Shown here: positions 7,838 through 14,329 of the stretch, one piece after another
Position numbering within the stretch: position 1 is the stretch's first letter
Layout: each line of letters opens with the position of its first letter
Origin: JAZNBI01 sp045586995
GTDB taxonomy: Bacteria > Bacillota > Clostridia > Oscillospirales > CAG-272
Direction of reading: 5' to 3'
NCBI GenBank assembly: GCA_045586995.1
Contig: JAZNBI010000131.1
Location: forward strand, 1-14,350
Length of the DNA stretch: 14,350 nt
Made by a program: the position numbers and the translations under genes
Notes under the pieces: model-generated
Database searches by the model: none
The model's input: only the letters and a program-made list of their open reading frames with translations
Told to the model about the DNA's origin: nothing

Positions 7838-7846
7838 TGTGTAAAA
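7838..7846 (-). promoter_or_regulatory. DnaA box beside the trio array
   Basis: The minus strand reads TTTTACACA, a full match to TTWTNCACA. It points towards the trio array, the orientation needed to hand DnaA onto the single-stranded trios. Confidence 0.75.
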
Positions 7847-8129
7847 GTCGCGTTTTGCTTGCAGTATAAGGGTTTTTAAAAGGTAAAGCTTTAAAAAACA
7901 TGGATAAAAGATGTTGAAAATTTTTAAAGATCTTCGGGTTTTTAAGTTAATTTTGAGATTTTTTTTAAAAGTCGATTTTTTTCGAAAACAAATTTAGAAT
8001 TTTTAGTTTTCATTTTTTTGAGTTTTTCAAAAACACAGAAAAATTTCTTTTAAAATGTAAAATAAAATTTTTATGTTGAAAAAGTTTTAAACATCCTAAA
8101 AATTAAATAAGAGCTTAAAATATACGAAA

Positions 8130-8138
8130 TTTTCCACA
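8130..8138 (+). promoter_or_regulatory. DnaA box
   Basis: TTTTCCACA matches TTWTNCACA fully. It faces the inverted box at 8173-8181, with 34 bases between them, just past the dnaA stop. Confidence 0.75.
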
Positions 8139-8172
8139 GATTTTCATAAGGTTTTAAACAAAACCGAGCGCT

Positions 8173-8181
8173 TGTGGAAAA
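8173..8181 (-). promoter_or_regulatory. DnaA box, inverted partner
   Basis: The minus strand reads TTTTCCACA, identical to the box at 8130-8138 but in opposite orientation. It ends 5 bp before the dnaA stop codon. Confidence 0.75.
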
Positions 8182-8186
8182 GCTGT

Positions 8187-9572
8187 TTATTTTCCTGTTA
8201 TTTCCTTTATCATTTCATTGATTTCTATGTTGAAAAGCGGCTCGGATATAGTTCTTCTTTCCACGGTACTTATCGATGACATAATTGTCGTGTGATCTCT
8301 TTCGAATATTTTACTTATATTCGGAAGTGACATTTCGGTGATATTTCTGATAAGATATATCGAAATATGTCTTGCCATTGCGATATCCTTGGTTCTTTTC
8401 GGGCCTGTGAGCGATTCTTTGGTGACGTTATATTTTTTGCAGACCATAGAAAAGATCTTTTCGACCGTAACGCTTTGCGGCTCTGCTCCTCCGAGCAGCT
8501 CTGAAATACATCCTCTCGCAAGCTCCATAGTTACCTTTTTACCCGATAAAAAGCTGAGAGCGCCGAGCTTTTTGATAGCTCCTTCTATTTGTCTTATATT
8601 CGATCTCAAATTTTCCGCAAGAAAATCAAGCACCTCGTCGGGAATTATGACGTTTCCTTGTTCTGCCTTTGTTTTGAAAATAGCTCTCCTGAGCTCATAA
8701 TCCGGCGGCTGTATGTCTGCGATAAGTCCCCATTCGAATCTGGTTTTAAGACGGTCCTCGAGAGTTTTTATATCCTTTGGCGGACGGTCGGATGTGAGTA
8801 TTATCTGCTTGTGGTCATCGTAAAGAGCGTTAAACGTATGGAAAAATTCCTCCTGCGTCGAATTTTTTCCCGCAATAAACTGTATATCATCAATAAGAAG
8901 AATATCGCATTTTCGATATTTGTTTCGGAAATTATCCATTTCGTGCTTTGAAAGACTTTCAATAAGCTGATTGGTAAAATTTTCGCCCTTTATGTAAAGC
9001 ACCTTAAGGTCGGGCTTTTTCTTTTTTATTTCATTGGTGACCGCATACATAAGGTGAGTTTTTCCGAGTCCGCTCGGTCCGTATATAAACAGTGGATTAT
9101 AATCCATAGCCGCTTGATTTCTCGCAACCGCGATGCAGGCGGCGTGTGCAAATTTATTTGTATTTCCGACAACGAAATTATCGAAGGTATACTCAAAATT
9201 ATTATACGGAAGATAATCCTCCTCAAAAATCTCATCATTTTTTGAAGAAATATTGCTGCGGTTATTTCCTATTTCCGAATATATCATCTGATCCGATATT
9301 TTTTTCGCATCTATCTGAGTGCCGGTAAATATAAGCTTTACCTTTACGTCAAATCCAAGCTCCGCAAACTTCTTTTCTATCTGCGAAATATATTTTTCGT
9401 TCAGTATATTGTATTTAAATTCCGATGTGATTGAGAAAACTATCTCGTTATTTTCATAAGACTCTATATTAAGGCCTCCAAACCAGAGGTCGACCGCTTC
9501 CTCGGGAAGCGTTTTTTTAAAGGATTCTTTAACAATATTCCAAATATTGCTTATCTCATCAAAATAAGACAT
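8187..9572 (-). CDS. dnaA: Chromosomal replication initiator DnaA
   Basis: The AAA+ initiator that binds DnaA boxes, opens the origin and helps load the replicative helicase. The protein has 461 residues in four domains: an N-terminal helicase/regulator-interaction domain (about 1-85), a variable linker (about 86-125), the AAA+ core and the DNA-binding domain. Walker A is GPSGLGKT (165-172), Walker B LLIDDIQF (225-232), sensor I ILTSDRPP (258-265), and the Arg finger lies in RLKTRFEWGL (Arg278). The box-recognition signature DHTTIM is at 426-431. The segment YIKGENFTNQLI (193-204) corresponds to the region that contacts DnaA-trios. The ATG at 9572 has an AAAGGAA ribosome binding site. It faces the rightward fork head-on, as dnaA next to its own origin normally does. 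Confidence 0.99.
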   Translation of the reverse strand: MSYFDEISNIWNIVKESFKKTLPEEAVDLWFGGLNIESYENNEIVFSITSEFKYNILNEKYISQIEKKFAELGFDVKVKLIFTGTQIDAKKISDQMIYSEIGNNRSNISSKNDEIFEEDYLPYNNFEYTFDNFVVGNTNKFAHAACIAVARNQAAMDYNPLFIYGPSGLGKTHLMYAVTNEIKKKKPDLKVLYIKGENFTNQLIESLSKHEMDNFRNKYRKCDILLIDDIQFIAGKNSTQEEFFHTFNALYDDHKQIILTSDRPPKDIKTLEDRLKTRFEWGLIADIQPPDYELRRAIFKTKAEQGNVIIPDEVLDFLAENLRSNIRQIEGAIKKLGALSFLSGKKVTMELARGCISELLGGAEPQSVTVEKIFSMVCKKYNVTKESLTGPKRTKDIAMARHISIYLIRNITEMSLPNISKIFERDHTTIMSSISTVERRTISEPLFNIEINEMIKEITGK

Positions 9573-9657
9573 TTTTAATTCCTTTCCTTTATTTCAATCA
9601 GAGTGATTTTGGTGCTGCTTTATTTAAAAATTTTCTCACTATATATATAATATTAAT

Positions 9658-9686
9658 ATTATAACATATTATAATAGCAATTACAA
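9658..9686 (-). promoter_or_regulatory. dnaA promoter (sigma-A type)
   Basis: On the minus strand TTGTAA (9681-9686) is followed after exactly 17 bases by TATAAT (9658-9663), with TGT before it as an extended -10. Transcription would start near 9651, giving a leader of about 80 bases. No clear DnaA box is seen in the promoter region (9573-9709). Confidence 0.75.
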
Positions 9687-9709
9687 TAGAAAAGGTAAAA
9701 TTTTGATGT

Positions 9710-9737
9710 AAAAAAAAGCCGATCGTCGGCTTTTTTT
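9710..9737. terminator. Bidirectional-looking hairpin terminator upstream of dnaA
   Basis: Eight A, then a GCCGA/TCGGC stem around TCG, then seven T; the A and T runs extend the stem. It reads as a terminator on both strands and ends the minus-strand transcript of the 9807-10355 gene before the dnaA promoter. A second small hairpin, CGCAG/CTGCG with a GGG loop, lies just beside it at 9738-9750. Confidence 0.85.
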
Positions 9738-9806
9738 CGCAGGGGCTGCGCTAATGATGCAACCCATAGATTTAATTTTAAGAATATTTTTCAAATCACT
9801 TGAAAT

Positions 9807-10355
9807 TCAAAAATGCTTGTCGGTAAATGCGGGAGCATTGTAAAATTTTATTATTTTTTTAGTATTTTCGGTCATTTCAAACATGAAGATACAATGCTTT
9901 TTATCAAGCTCGAATATTGCAAAATATGAGTTTTCATTTATCTTTGCCGAAGGTAAAGCCGAAAATTCGATCTTCGGCTTATAAAGGATCGCGCGTTCAT
10001 ATTTTTGGCGGTTGTCGATAGGCGCACAAAGCGCAAAATCCTTTATCGGTATTTCAAAAAACCTCTTTCGCGAGCGTCCTCCGTAGATCTTTGAAAATGT
10101 GAGAATTCCCGAGGTGATCGAATACTCATACTCGATATTTACGTACCTCCAGGTCATAAATATTATGACCCAAAGCGAGATCGGAATAAAGGCGAGCAGC
10201 GGAGCTATAATTACTTGTAAATTCGGAATAAATCCTAAAGAAAGCATAATAAGCGGATAGAACGTATAGAAAATTATGAGAAAAATTTTTCTTCGCAGAA
10301 ATTTCCCTTCGTTTTTTTGCTTTACCGAATATTCAAAGGTATTGAATTCATTCAT
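9807..10355 (-). CDS. Small membrane protein with two TM helices, function unknown
   Basis: A protein of 182 residues that I do not recognise with certainty. A short charged N-terminus is followed by two hydrophobic segments (about 23-43 and 46-68), then a soluble part of about 110 residues rich in alternating hydrophobic residues (YEYSITSGILTFSKIYGG, then EIPIKDFALCAPI). The two-helix plus beta-rich layout resembles the PH-like membrane proteins of Bacillota (bPH or DUF6106-like), but this is a guess from layout. The start is ATG at 10355 with GAGGA five bases upstream. It follows dat by 75 bp, is probably co-transcribed with it, and is ended by the terminator at 9710-9737. The soluble part would most likely face the cytoplasm. 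Confidence 0.75.
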   Translation of the reverse strand: MNEFNTFEYSVKQKNEGKFLRRKIFLIIFYTFYPLIMLSLGFIPNLQVIIAPLLAFIPISLWVIIFMTWRYVNIEYEYSITSGILTFSKIYGGRSRKRFFEIPIKDFALCAPIDNRQKYERAILYKPKIEFSALPSAKINENSYFAIFELDKKHCIFMFEMTENTKKIIKFYNAPAFTDKHF

Positions 10356-10430
10356 AGACGTCCTCTGTATTTTAAAAAACTTTATTTTTGAGCCGAAAAA
10401 TCAATTTTAGGCGGGTACGTGCGCGATTTT

Positions 10431-11279
10431 TTACTGTATTTCGGTTTTTTCCATATAATCTCTTACCAATTCATCCTGAAACCTTTTAAGCATTTCGGGG
10501 GCTTTTCCGCCGACCTTTTTTTTGTCGATTTCTTCGACTGCAAGGCAAAACGAGCCCGAGCTGCAAACTATCACCTCGTCTGCGGTGAACAGGTCATCGA
10601 GGAAAAATTCGCGTTTTTCAACCTTATATCCGAATTTTTTCGCGACCTCCATAAGGTGTGCGCGTCCGACGCCGGGCAATATCAAATTATCGTCGGGTGG
10701 AGTAATAAGCGTTTCGTTTTTGATTATGTTTATATTTGCATGTGCACATTCGGTAACTCTGCCGTTACGGTGCAAAACCGTTTCGTCACAGCCGCAGCTT
10801 GCCGCCTTTTGAGCCGCAAACACGCTTGGAATAAGATTGAGAGTCTTTATGTTGCAATGGAAAAACCGAGTGTCCTCCATGCTGACAAGCTTTATTTTTT
10901 TGTATGTATCCTTAACAGGACGCGGAGTGATAGTTATCCACAAATTCGGCTTGACGCTCTTTTCGGGAAAAACGTGCGAGCGCATTGCCGTTCCTCTGGT
11001 AAGCTGCCAATATACAAACTGGTCGGTAGAATCGACAAGCGTGCAGAGCCGTCTTATCGTTGCGAGCAGCTCATCTTTTTTCATAGGTACGCTCATTTGC
11101 ATAAGAGCAGAATTTGTAAAGAAGCGGTCCATATGCTCCTCAAGAGAATAGGGAATACGATTTCGTGAATAGGTGGCATCATATATTCCGTCACCGAAAA
11201 AGCAGGCGCGGTCATTCATTGGAACGGTCATTTCTTCAATAAGACCGTATTTTCCGTTATAATAACCTAAATTTTCCAT
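10431..11279 (-). CDS. dat: D-amino-acid (D-alanine) aminotransferase, PLP class IV
   Basis: A cytoplasmic PLP enzyme of 282 residues that interconverts D-alanine and 2-oxoglutarate with pyruvate and D-glutamate, the D-amino acids of peptidoglycan. Fold-type IV is shown by MNDRACFFGDGIYD (21-34). The PLP lysine is Lys145 in CNIKTLNL and the pyridine-nitrogen partner is Glu177 in RVTECAHAN. The pair that binds the D-substrate carboxylate in the Bacillus enzyme, Arg and His in TRGTxxRxHxFPE, is present as Arg100 and His102, and Tyr33 is also kept. This set favours D-amino-acid transaminase over branched-chain transaminase or aminodeoxychorismate lyase. The ATG at 11279 has a strong AAAGGGGA site. 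It lies 53 bp behind a cell-wall glucosaminidase gene on the same strand, which fits a wall-related job. Confidence 0.88.
   Translation of the reverse strand: MENLGYYNGKYGLIEEMTVPMNDRACFFGDGIYDATYSRNRIPYSLEEHMDRFFTNSALMQMSVPMKKDELLATIRRLCTLVDSTDQFVYWQLTRGTAMRSHVFPEKSVKPNLWITITPRPVKDTYKKIKLVSMEDTRFFHCNIKTLNLIPSVFAAQKAASCGCDETVLHRNGRVTECAHANINIIKNETLITPPDDNLILPGVGRAHLMEVAKKFGYKVEKREFFLDDLFTADEVIVCSSGSFCLAVEEIDKKKVGGKAPEMLKRFQDELVRDYMEKTEIQ
10934..10942 (+). promoter_or_regulatory. Isolated perfect DnaA box in dat
   Basis: TTATCCACA, the strongest form of the DnaA box, occurs once here inside dat, about 2.8 kb from the oriC boxes. It may be chance in coding DNA. Confidence 0.35.
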
Positions 11280-11308
11280 AAAAATCCCCTTTCCTTTCTG
11301 ATAATAGC

Positions 11309-11332
11309 TTGCCGCAATCTATCGGGCGGCAA
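11309..11332. other. Hairpin between the glucosaminidase gene and dat
   Basis: TTGCCGC (11309-11315) and GCGGCAA (11326-11332) form a 7-bp stem with a 10-base loop. No U run follows it on either strand, so it is not a standard terminator. It begins right at the glucosaminidase stop and could protect or tune the transcript into dat. Confidence 0.5.
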
Positions 11333-12514
11333 TTATTCGTATATAGGTATAACAAATTTCAGCTCGGTATCGAGCAGTCCCGAGTCGTTAAAAATCGCAA
11401 AAAGCTTTTCGGCTTCGCTTTGCGGAGCAAATATATTTTGCATATACTGCTTCCAAAAATTCGCGCAGCCGCCGTTTTGGTCCTTTGAGCGAAAATCAAC
11501 GTTCCATTTTTGCAGATATGGAGTATTTTGATAGTTGTCTATATAATTTTTTGCGAGTATTTCAGCGCCGCCGAAAATTGATTTTTCTACGGTATTCCAC
11601 TCGGGAGAGCCCCACAAATTTTCAAAGCTCGGAGAACCGACTTGCGCGCGCAGACAACCGTTGAGAAGCACGGAAAAATATCCGTTTCCCGAAGCTCCGA
11701 TATTAAAAATATTGAAAAGCCCGTCATACGTGCGCAGTTTTTGCTCCGAAAAACCGTTTGAGGGGGCGAAAACCGCCTTGTCGCCGTCAATTTGTTTCGA
11801 CTCGGAATAGTATTCAAAAAGCTGCTCGCCGCAGTTGCCGTGAGCGAGAGGATTGCCGTTTTTGCCCTGCTCCTGACGGGCGCGCACCGCGAGAAAGAGC
11901 GGGTTTATGCCGATTTCTTTGCCTGCTTCCAAGAACATCTCGGCAAAATCACCTTGATATTCGGAAAAGGAATTTTCCATAAAAGTGCCGCAAAGTATTT
12001 TTTCTATATCCGACCTTGAAAACGAGGTGCTTTCGGTATATTTAAGGTCATAAAACTGGAAGATCTGAACCTCTGTAAAAAAATTTTTCGGGTTCATATA
12101 ATACTCCACCGCTTCGCGAGATGCGGCGTACCAGCCGGAGTCGTAAAGCCCAAGGTCGCTTTCGCTTCGCAAATGGGCATATTTTTCGGCGGCGGGAACG
12201 AGATTCCGAGATGAAACAGAGATTTCGGCATCGATAACGTATTCGAGGGTATAATTCTTATTTTGCCGTGTGACGAAAAGCGGCTCAAACTGCCAAAGCG
12301 GATGCTTTTCGAGCAAAGGCGCCAGAGCGCTTGCATGCTCGCTCGGAAAGCCGCGGGACAAAAGCTTTTTGAAGTGAGAATCTTCGCCTTTGTTTTGAGG
12401 TTTATCTCCCGAAAAAGCATCTTCCGACTGCTTTTTGGCTTCGGGCAGAAGAAATATGATAGAAATTACGAGCGTAAATACCGACAAAAAAAGCAAAATT
12501 TTCGATGTATTCAT
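11333..12514 (-). CDS. Membrane-anchored beta-N-acetylglucosaminidase (peptidoglycan hydrolase)
   Basis: A cell-wall enzyme of 393 residues that likely cuts the glycan strands of peptidoglycan. Residues 5-23 are a hydrophobic signal anchor, so the protein is outside the membrane. Segment 55-180 (RGFPSEHASALAPLLEKHPLWQFEP, then GWYAASREAVEYYMNPKNFF, IFQF and GTFM) is the N-terminal module seen in clostridial wall glucosaminidases. The catalytic part (about 190-392) carries the predicted catalytic Glu215 in RARQEQG, then YDGLFNIFNIGA, IFGGAEILAKNYI, WKQYMQNI and the terminal FVIPIY. There are no SH3 or other wall-binding repeats. The ATG at 12514 has AAGGAG 11 bases upstream. It is probably first in an operon with dat and is divergent from mrnC. 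GH73-like family membership is inferred from the motifs. Confidence 0.85.
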   Translation of the reverse strand: MNTSKILLFLSVFTLVISIIFLLPEAKKQSEDAFSGDKPQNKGEDSHFKKLLSRGFPSEHASALAPLLEKHPLWQFEPLFVTRQNKNYTLEYVIDAEISVSSRNLVPAAEKYAHLRSESDLGLYDSGWYAASREAVEYYMNPKNFFTEVQIFQFYDLKYTESTSFSRSDIEKILCGTFMENSFSEYQGDFAEMFLEAGKEIGINPLFLAVRARQEQGKNGNPLAHGNCGEQLFEYYSESKQIDGDKAVFAPSNGFSEQKLRTYDGLFNIFNIGASGNGYFSVLLNGCLRAQVGSPSFENLWGSPEWNTVEKSIFGGAEILAKNYIDNYQNTPYLQKWNVDFRSKDQNGGCANFWKQYMQNIFAPQSEAEKLFAIFNDSGLLDTELKFVIPIYE

Positions 12515-12534
12515 TAAACAAGCATCTCCTTATA

Positions 12535-12563
12535 ATTTTATCACAAGCCGTTTTAAAAGTCAA
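12535..12563 (-). promoter_or_regulatory. Possible promoter for the glucosaminidase operon
   Basis: On the minus strand TTGACT (12558-12563) and TAAAAT (12535-12540) are 17 bases apart, with TGA before the -10. Transcription from it would begin near 12528, inside the AAGGAG site (12526-12531), so either the true start is slightly earlier or another promoter is used. Confidence 0.4.
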
Positions 12564-12622
12564 TCAATGTATTGTATTTTAAAAATAAATAATATATATC
12601 CCTATTTTTTTACTCGGCTTTA

Positions 12623-12652
12623 TTGACAATATAAGCCAAATGATGATATAAT
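12623..12652 (+). promoter_or_regulatory. Promoter of the mrnC operon
   Basis: A perfect TTGACA (12623-12628) and a perfect TATAAT (12647-12652) are 18 bases apart. The expected start is near 12659, giving a leader of about 70 bases to the mrnC ATG. Confidence 0.85.
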
Positions 12653-12729
12653 TTAGCTGATTAAAGCGTTTTATAAATGCTATGATTTTTTATTTTCGAA
12701 AATGCAAAATTTTTTGAGAGGAGTTAAAG

Positions 12730-13128
12730 ATGCCCGAAAAAATGAGCCCAAGAGAAATGAGTACGCCGGCGCTTGCATATTTCGGCGACAGCGTAGTCGA
12801 GCTTTTGACCCGCAGATATCTGGTCGAAAGCGGTATTTCGAGCGCGTCAAGATTGAACAGTGAGGCGCTTAAGTTTGTCAGTGCCGCCGCGCAATCGGAG
12901 GCGGCGAAAAAGCTGCTCGGAGTGCTTACCGACGAGGAGAGCGCGGTCTTTCGCAGAGGCAGAAACACAGGACATTCAAACGTTCCGAAAAGCGTGACGC
13001 CGATGCAATATAGAATGGCGACGGGCTTTGAAACGCTTTTTGCGTATCTTTGGCTTTGCGAAAAATTTGAAAGAGCCGAGGAGCTTTTCAAAATAGCATA
13101 TCTTGATTCTCACGAGGAATTAAAATAA
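12730..13128 (+). CDS. mrnC: Mini-ribonuclease III
   Basis: A 132-residue RNase III catalytic domain without the double-stranded RNA-binding domain. In B. subtilis this enzyme trims the ends of 23S rRNA precursors as a dimer. ALAYFGDSVVEL (15-25) holds the catalytic Asp20 and Glu24, FRRGRNTGHSN (74-84) is the conserved RGRN region, and YRMATGFETLFAYL (94-107) is the second acidic motif with Glu101. The ATG has a strong AGAGGAG site 7 bases upstream and a good promoter at 12623-12652. It heads the plus-strand group with ppiB and the flavin reductase. In many Bacillota mrnC lies beside cysS and rlmB; that arrangement is not seen here. Confidence 0.95.
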   Translation: MPEKMSPREMSTPALAYFGDSVVELLTRRYLVESGISSASRLNSEALKFVSAAAQSEAAKKLLGVLTDEESAVFRRGRNTGHSNVPKSVTPMQYRMATGFETLFAYLWLCEKFERAEELFKIAYLDSHEELK

Positions 13129-13156
13129 ATAACCAAAAACGAAAGGAAAAAGCAAA

Positions 13157-13657
13157 ATGAACAATCCGAAAATAGTAATTAACGTCAAAAATTACGGTAA
13201 AATGGAGGCGGAATTATACCCTGAAAAGGCCCCCAAAACAGTAGAAAATTTTTTGAGCTTGATAGATAAGAAATTTTTCAACGGACTTATTTTCCACCGC
13301 GTTATAGAGAATTTTATGATTCAGGGCGGCGGCTTTGACGCCGACTTCAACCATAAGGAAGCCGAGTCGATATACGGCGAATTTGCATCAAACGGTTTTT
13401 TGCAAAATGACATAAAGCATACAAGGGGTACATTGTCGATGGCGAGAACCTCCGTTCCGAATTCGGCATCCTCTCAATTTTTTATAATGCATAAGGACGC
13501 GCCGTATCTTGACGCGCAGTATGCGGCGTTCGGCGCGCTCACCGACGGCTTTGACGTGCTTGACAAAATTGCTGCGGTTGCAACTACCACAAAGAGATTT
13601 ATGTATCAGGACTGTCCGCGCGAGGACGTTGTTATTGAAAGCATCGAGAGAGCGTAA
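13157..13657 (+). CDS. ppiB: Cyclophilin-type peptidyl-prolyl cis-trans isomerase
   Basis: A 166-residue single-domain cyclophilin without signal peptide, so cytoplasmic; it speeds cis-trans rotation before proline during folding. The active-site set is visible: FHRVIENFMIQGG (46-58) with the key Arg48, and SSQFFIMHKDAPYLDAQYAAFG (105-126) with the aromatic pocket residue Phe109. The positions equivalent to human cyclophilin Trp121 and His126 are Tyr117 and Tyr122. A GAAAGGA ribosome binding site precedes the ATG, 28 bp after mrnC, so the two are likely co-transcribed. Confidence 0.95.
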   Translation: MNNPKIVINVKNYGKMEAELYPEKAPKTVENFLSLIDKKFFNGLIFHRVIENFMIQGGGFDADFNHKEAESIYGEFASNGFLQNDIKHTRGTLSMARTSVPNSASSQFFIMHKDAPYLDAQYAAFGALTDGFDVLDKIAAVATTTKRFMYQDCPREDVVIESIERA

Positions 13658-13690
13658 ATATCTGAAAATCTGACTTGGAAGGGAATCGAA

Positions 13691-14281
13691 ATGGGAAAGA
13701 TAAATTGGAAGGGCGGAGCGCTTTTGGCGCCTGTGCCGCCGGTTATGGTGACCTGTCAAAACGGCGACGTTGCGAATATAATTACGGTTGCGTGGACGGG
13801 AATACTCAACACGGTGCCGCCGAAAACCTATATTTCGGTTCGTCCGTCGAGATTTTCTCACAAGCTTATCAGCGAAAGCGGAGAGTTTATCATCAATCTG
13901 ACGACCTCCGAATTGATTAAAAAGGCGGATTTTTGCGGAATTTACACGGGTAAAAAGCTCGACAAATTCGAAAGGTGCGCTCTTACCAAGGAAAAGGCGC
14001 AAAACGTCGGATGTCCGATGATTGCCGAAAGTCCGCTTTCCATTGAATGCCGTGTCAGTCAGATCATTCCGCTCGGCACGCACGATATGTTTATCGCGGA
14101 TATTTTGGGAGTAAATGTCAATGAGGAGTTAGTCGATAAAAGCGGAAAGCTTCACCTCGAAAACGCGCATCTTGCGGCGTTTGCCCACGGAGAATATTTT
14201 GAGCTCGGCAAAAAGCTCGGATATTTCGGATACTCGGTAAAAAAGAAGAAAAAGCCGAAAAAACGCGCACGTACCGAGTGA
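13691..14281 (+). CDS. Flavin reductase-like FMN-binding protein
   Basis: A 196-residue split-barrel protein of the flavin reductase-like family, which binds FMN and usually passes electrons from NAD(P)H to flavin or another acceptor. LLAPVPPVMVTC (11-22), the FMN-contacting stretch ITVAWTGILNTVPPKTYISVRPSRFSH (31-57), and GEFIINL (64-70) match the family. The physiological partner cannot be told. The C-terminus after GYFGYS is a lysine/arginine-rich tail of about 14 residues, not part of the fold. GGAAGGGA lies about 8 bases upstream of the ATG, and the gene follows ppiB by 33 bp. It is probably the third gene of the mrnC operon. Confidence 0.88.
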   Translation: MGKINWKGGALLAPVPPVMVTCQNGDVANIITVAWTGILNTVPPKTYISVRPSRFSHKLISESGEFIINLTTSELIKKADFCGIYTGKKLDKFERCALTKEKAQNVGCPMIAESPLSIECRVSQIIPLGTHDMFIADILGVNVNEELVDKSGKLHLENAHLAAFAHGEYFELGKKLGYFGYSVKKKKKPKKRARTE

Positions 14282-14329
14282 TCTTGAATTTTTACATTAC
14301 AAAAACGAATACAAAAAGGAGTAAAAAGC

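Larger units (their letters stand above)
7745..8186. other. oriC: Probable chromosomal replication origin (oriC)
   Basis: The 442-bp stretch between dnaA and dnaN contains no gene and is extremely AT-rich with long A and T runs. It holds an AT tract, a trinucleotide DnaA-trio array with an adjacent DnaA box, two convergent perfect DnaA boxes at the dnaA end, and repeated decamers (all listed separately). The dnaA-dnaN gap contains the DNA-unwinding part of oriC in B. subtilis and many other Bacillota. No dense DnaA-box group was seen upstream of dnaA, so the origin here may be one-part rather than two-part. GTTTTAAACA also occurs twice, at 8084-8093 and 8151-8160. Confidence 0.9.
7911..8236 (+). 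repeat. Three direct copies of ATGTTGAAAA
   Basis: The same decamer, same strand, occurs at 7911-7920, 8073-8082 and 8227-8236, spaced 162 and 154 bases apart; the third lies in the dnaA 3' end. Its complement TTTTCAACA differs from the DnaA-box consensus at one base. These may be weak DnaA sites, or chance in AT-rich DNA. Confidence 0.4.

Noticed and set aside
10419..11168. Plus-strand open frame of 249 codons opposite dat
   Set aside because: It covers the catalytic part of a clearly real aminotransferase in antisense; composition reflects the shadow frame.
12515..12729. Possible riboswitch or small RNA in the divergent gap
   Set aside because: The gap is short and AT-rich, contains clear promoter elements, and shows only a weak 6-bp hairpin near 12666; no known riboswitch core was seen.
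13388..14083. Minus-strand open frame of 231 codons opposite ppiB and the flavin reductase gene
   Set aside because: It spans two real genes and their gap in antisense, is very rich in Arg and His, and lacks a start signal.
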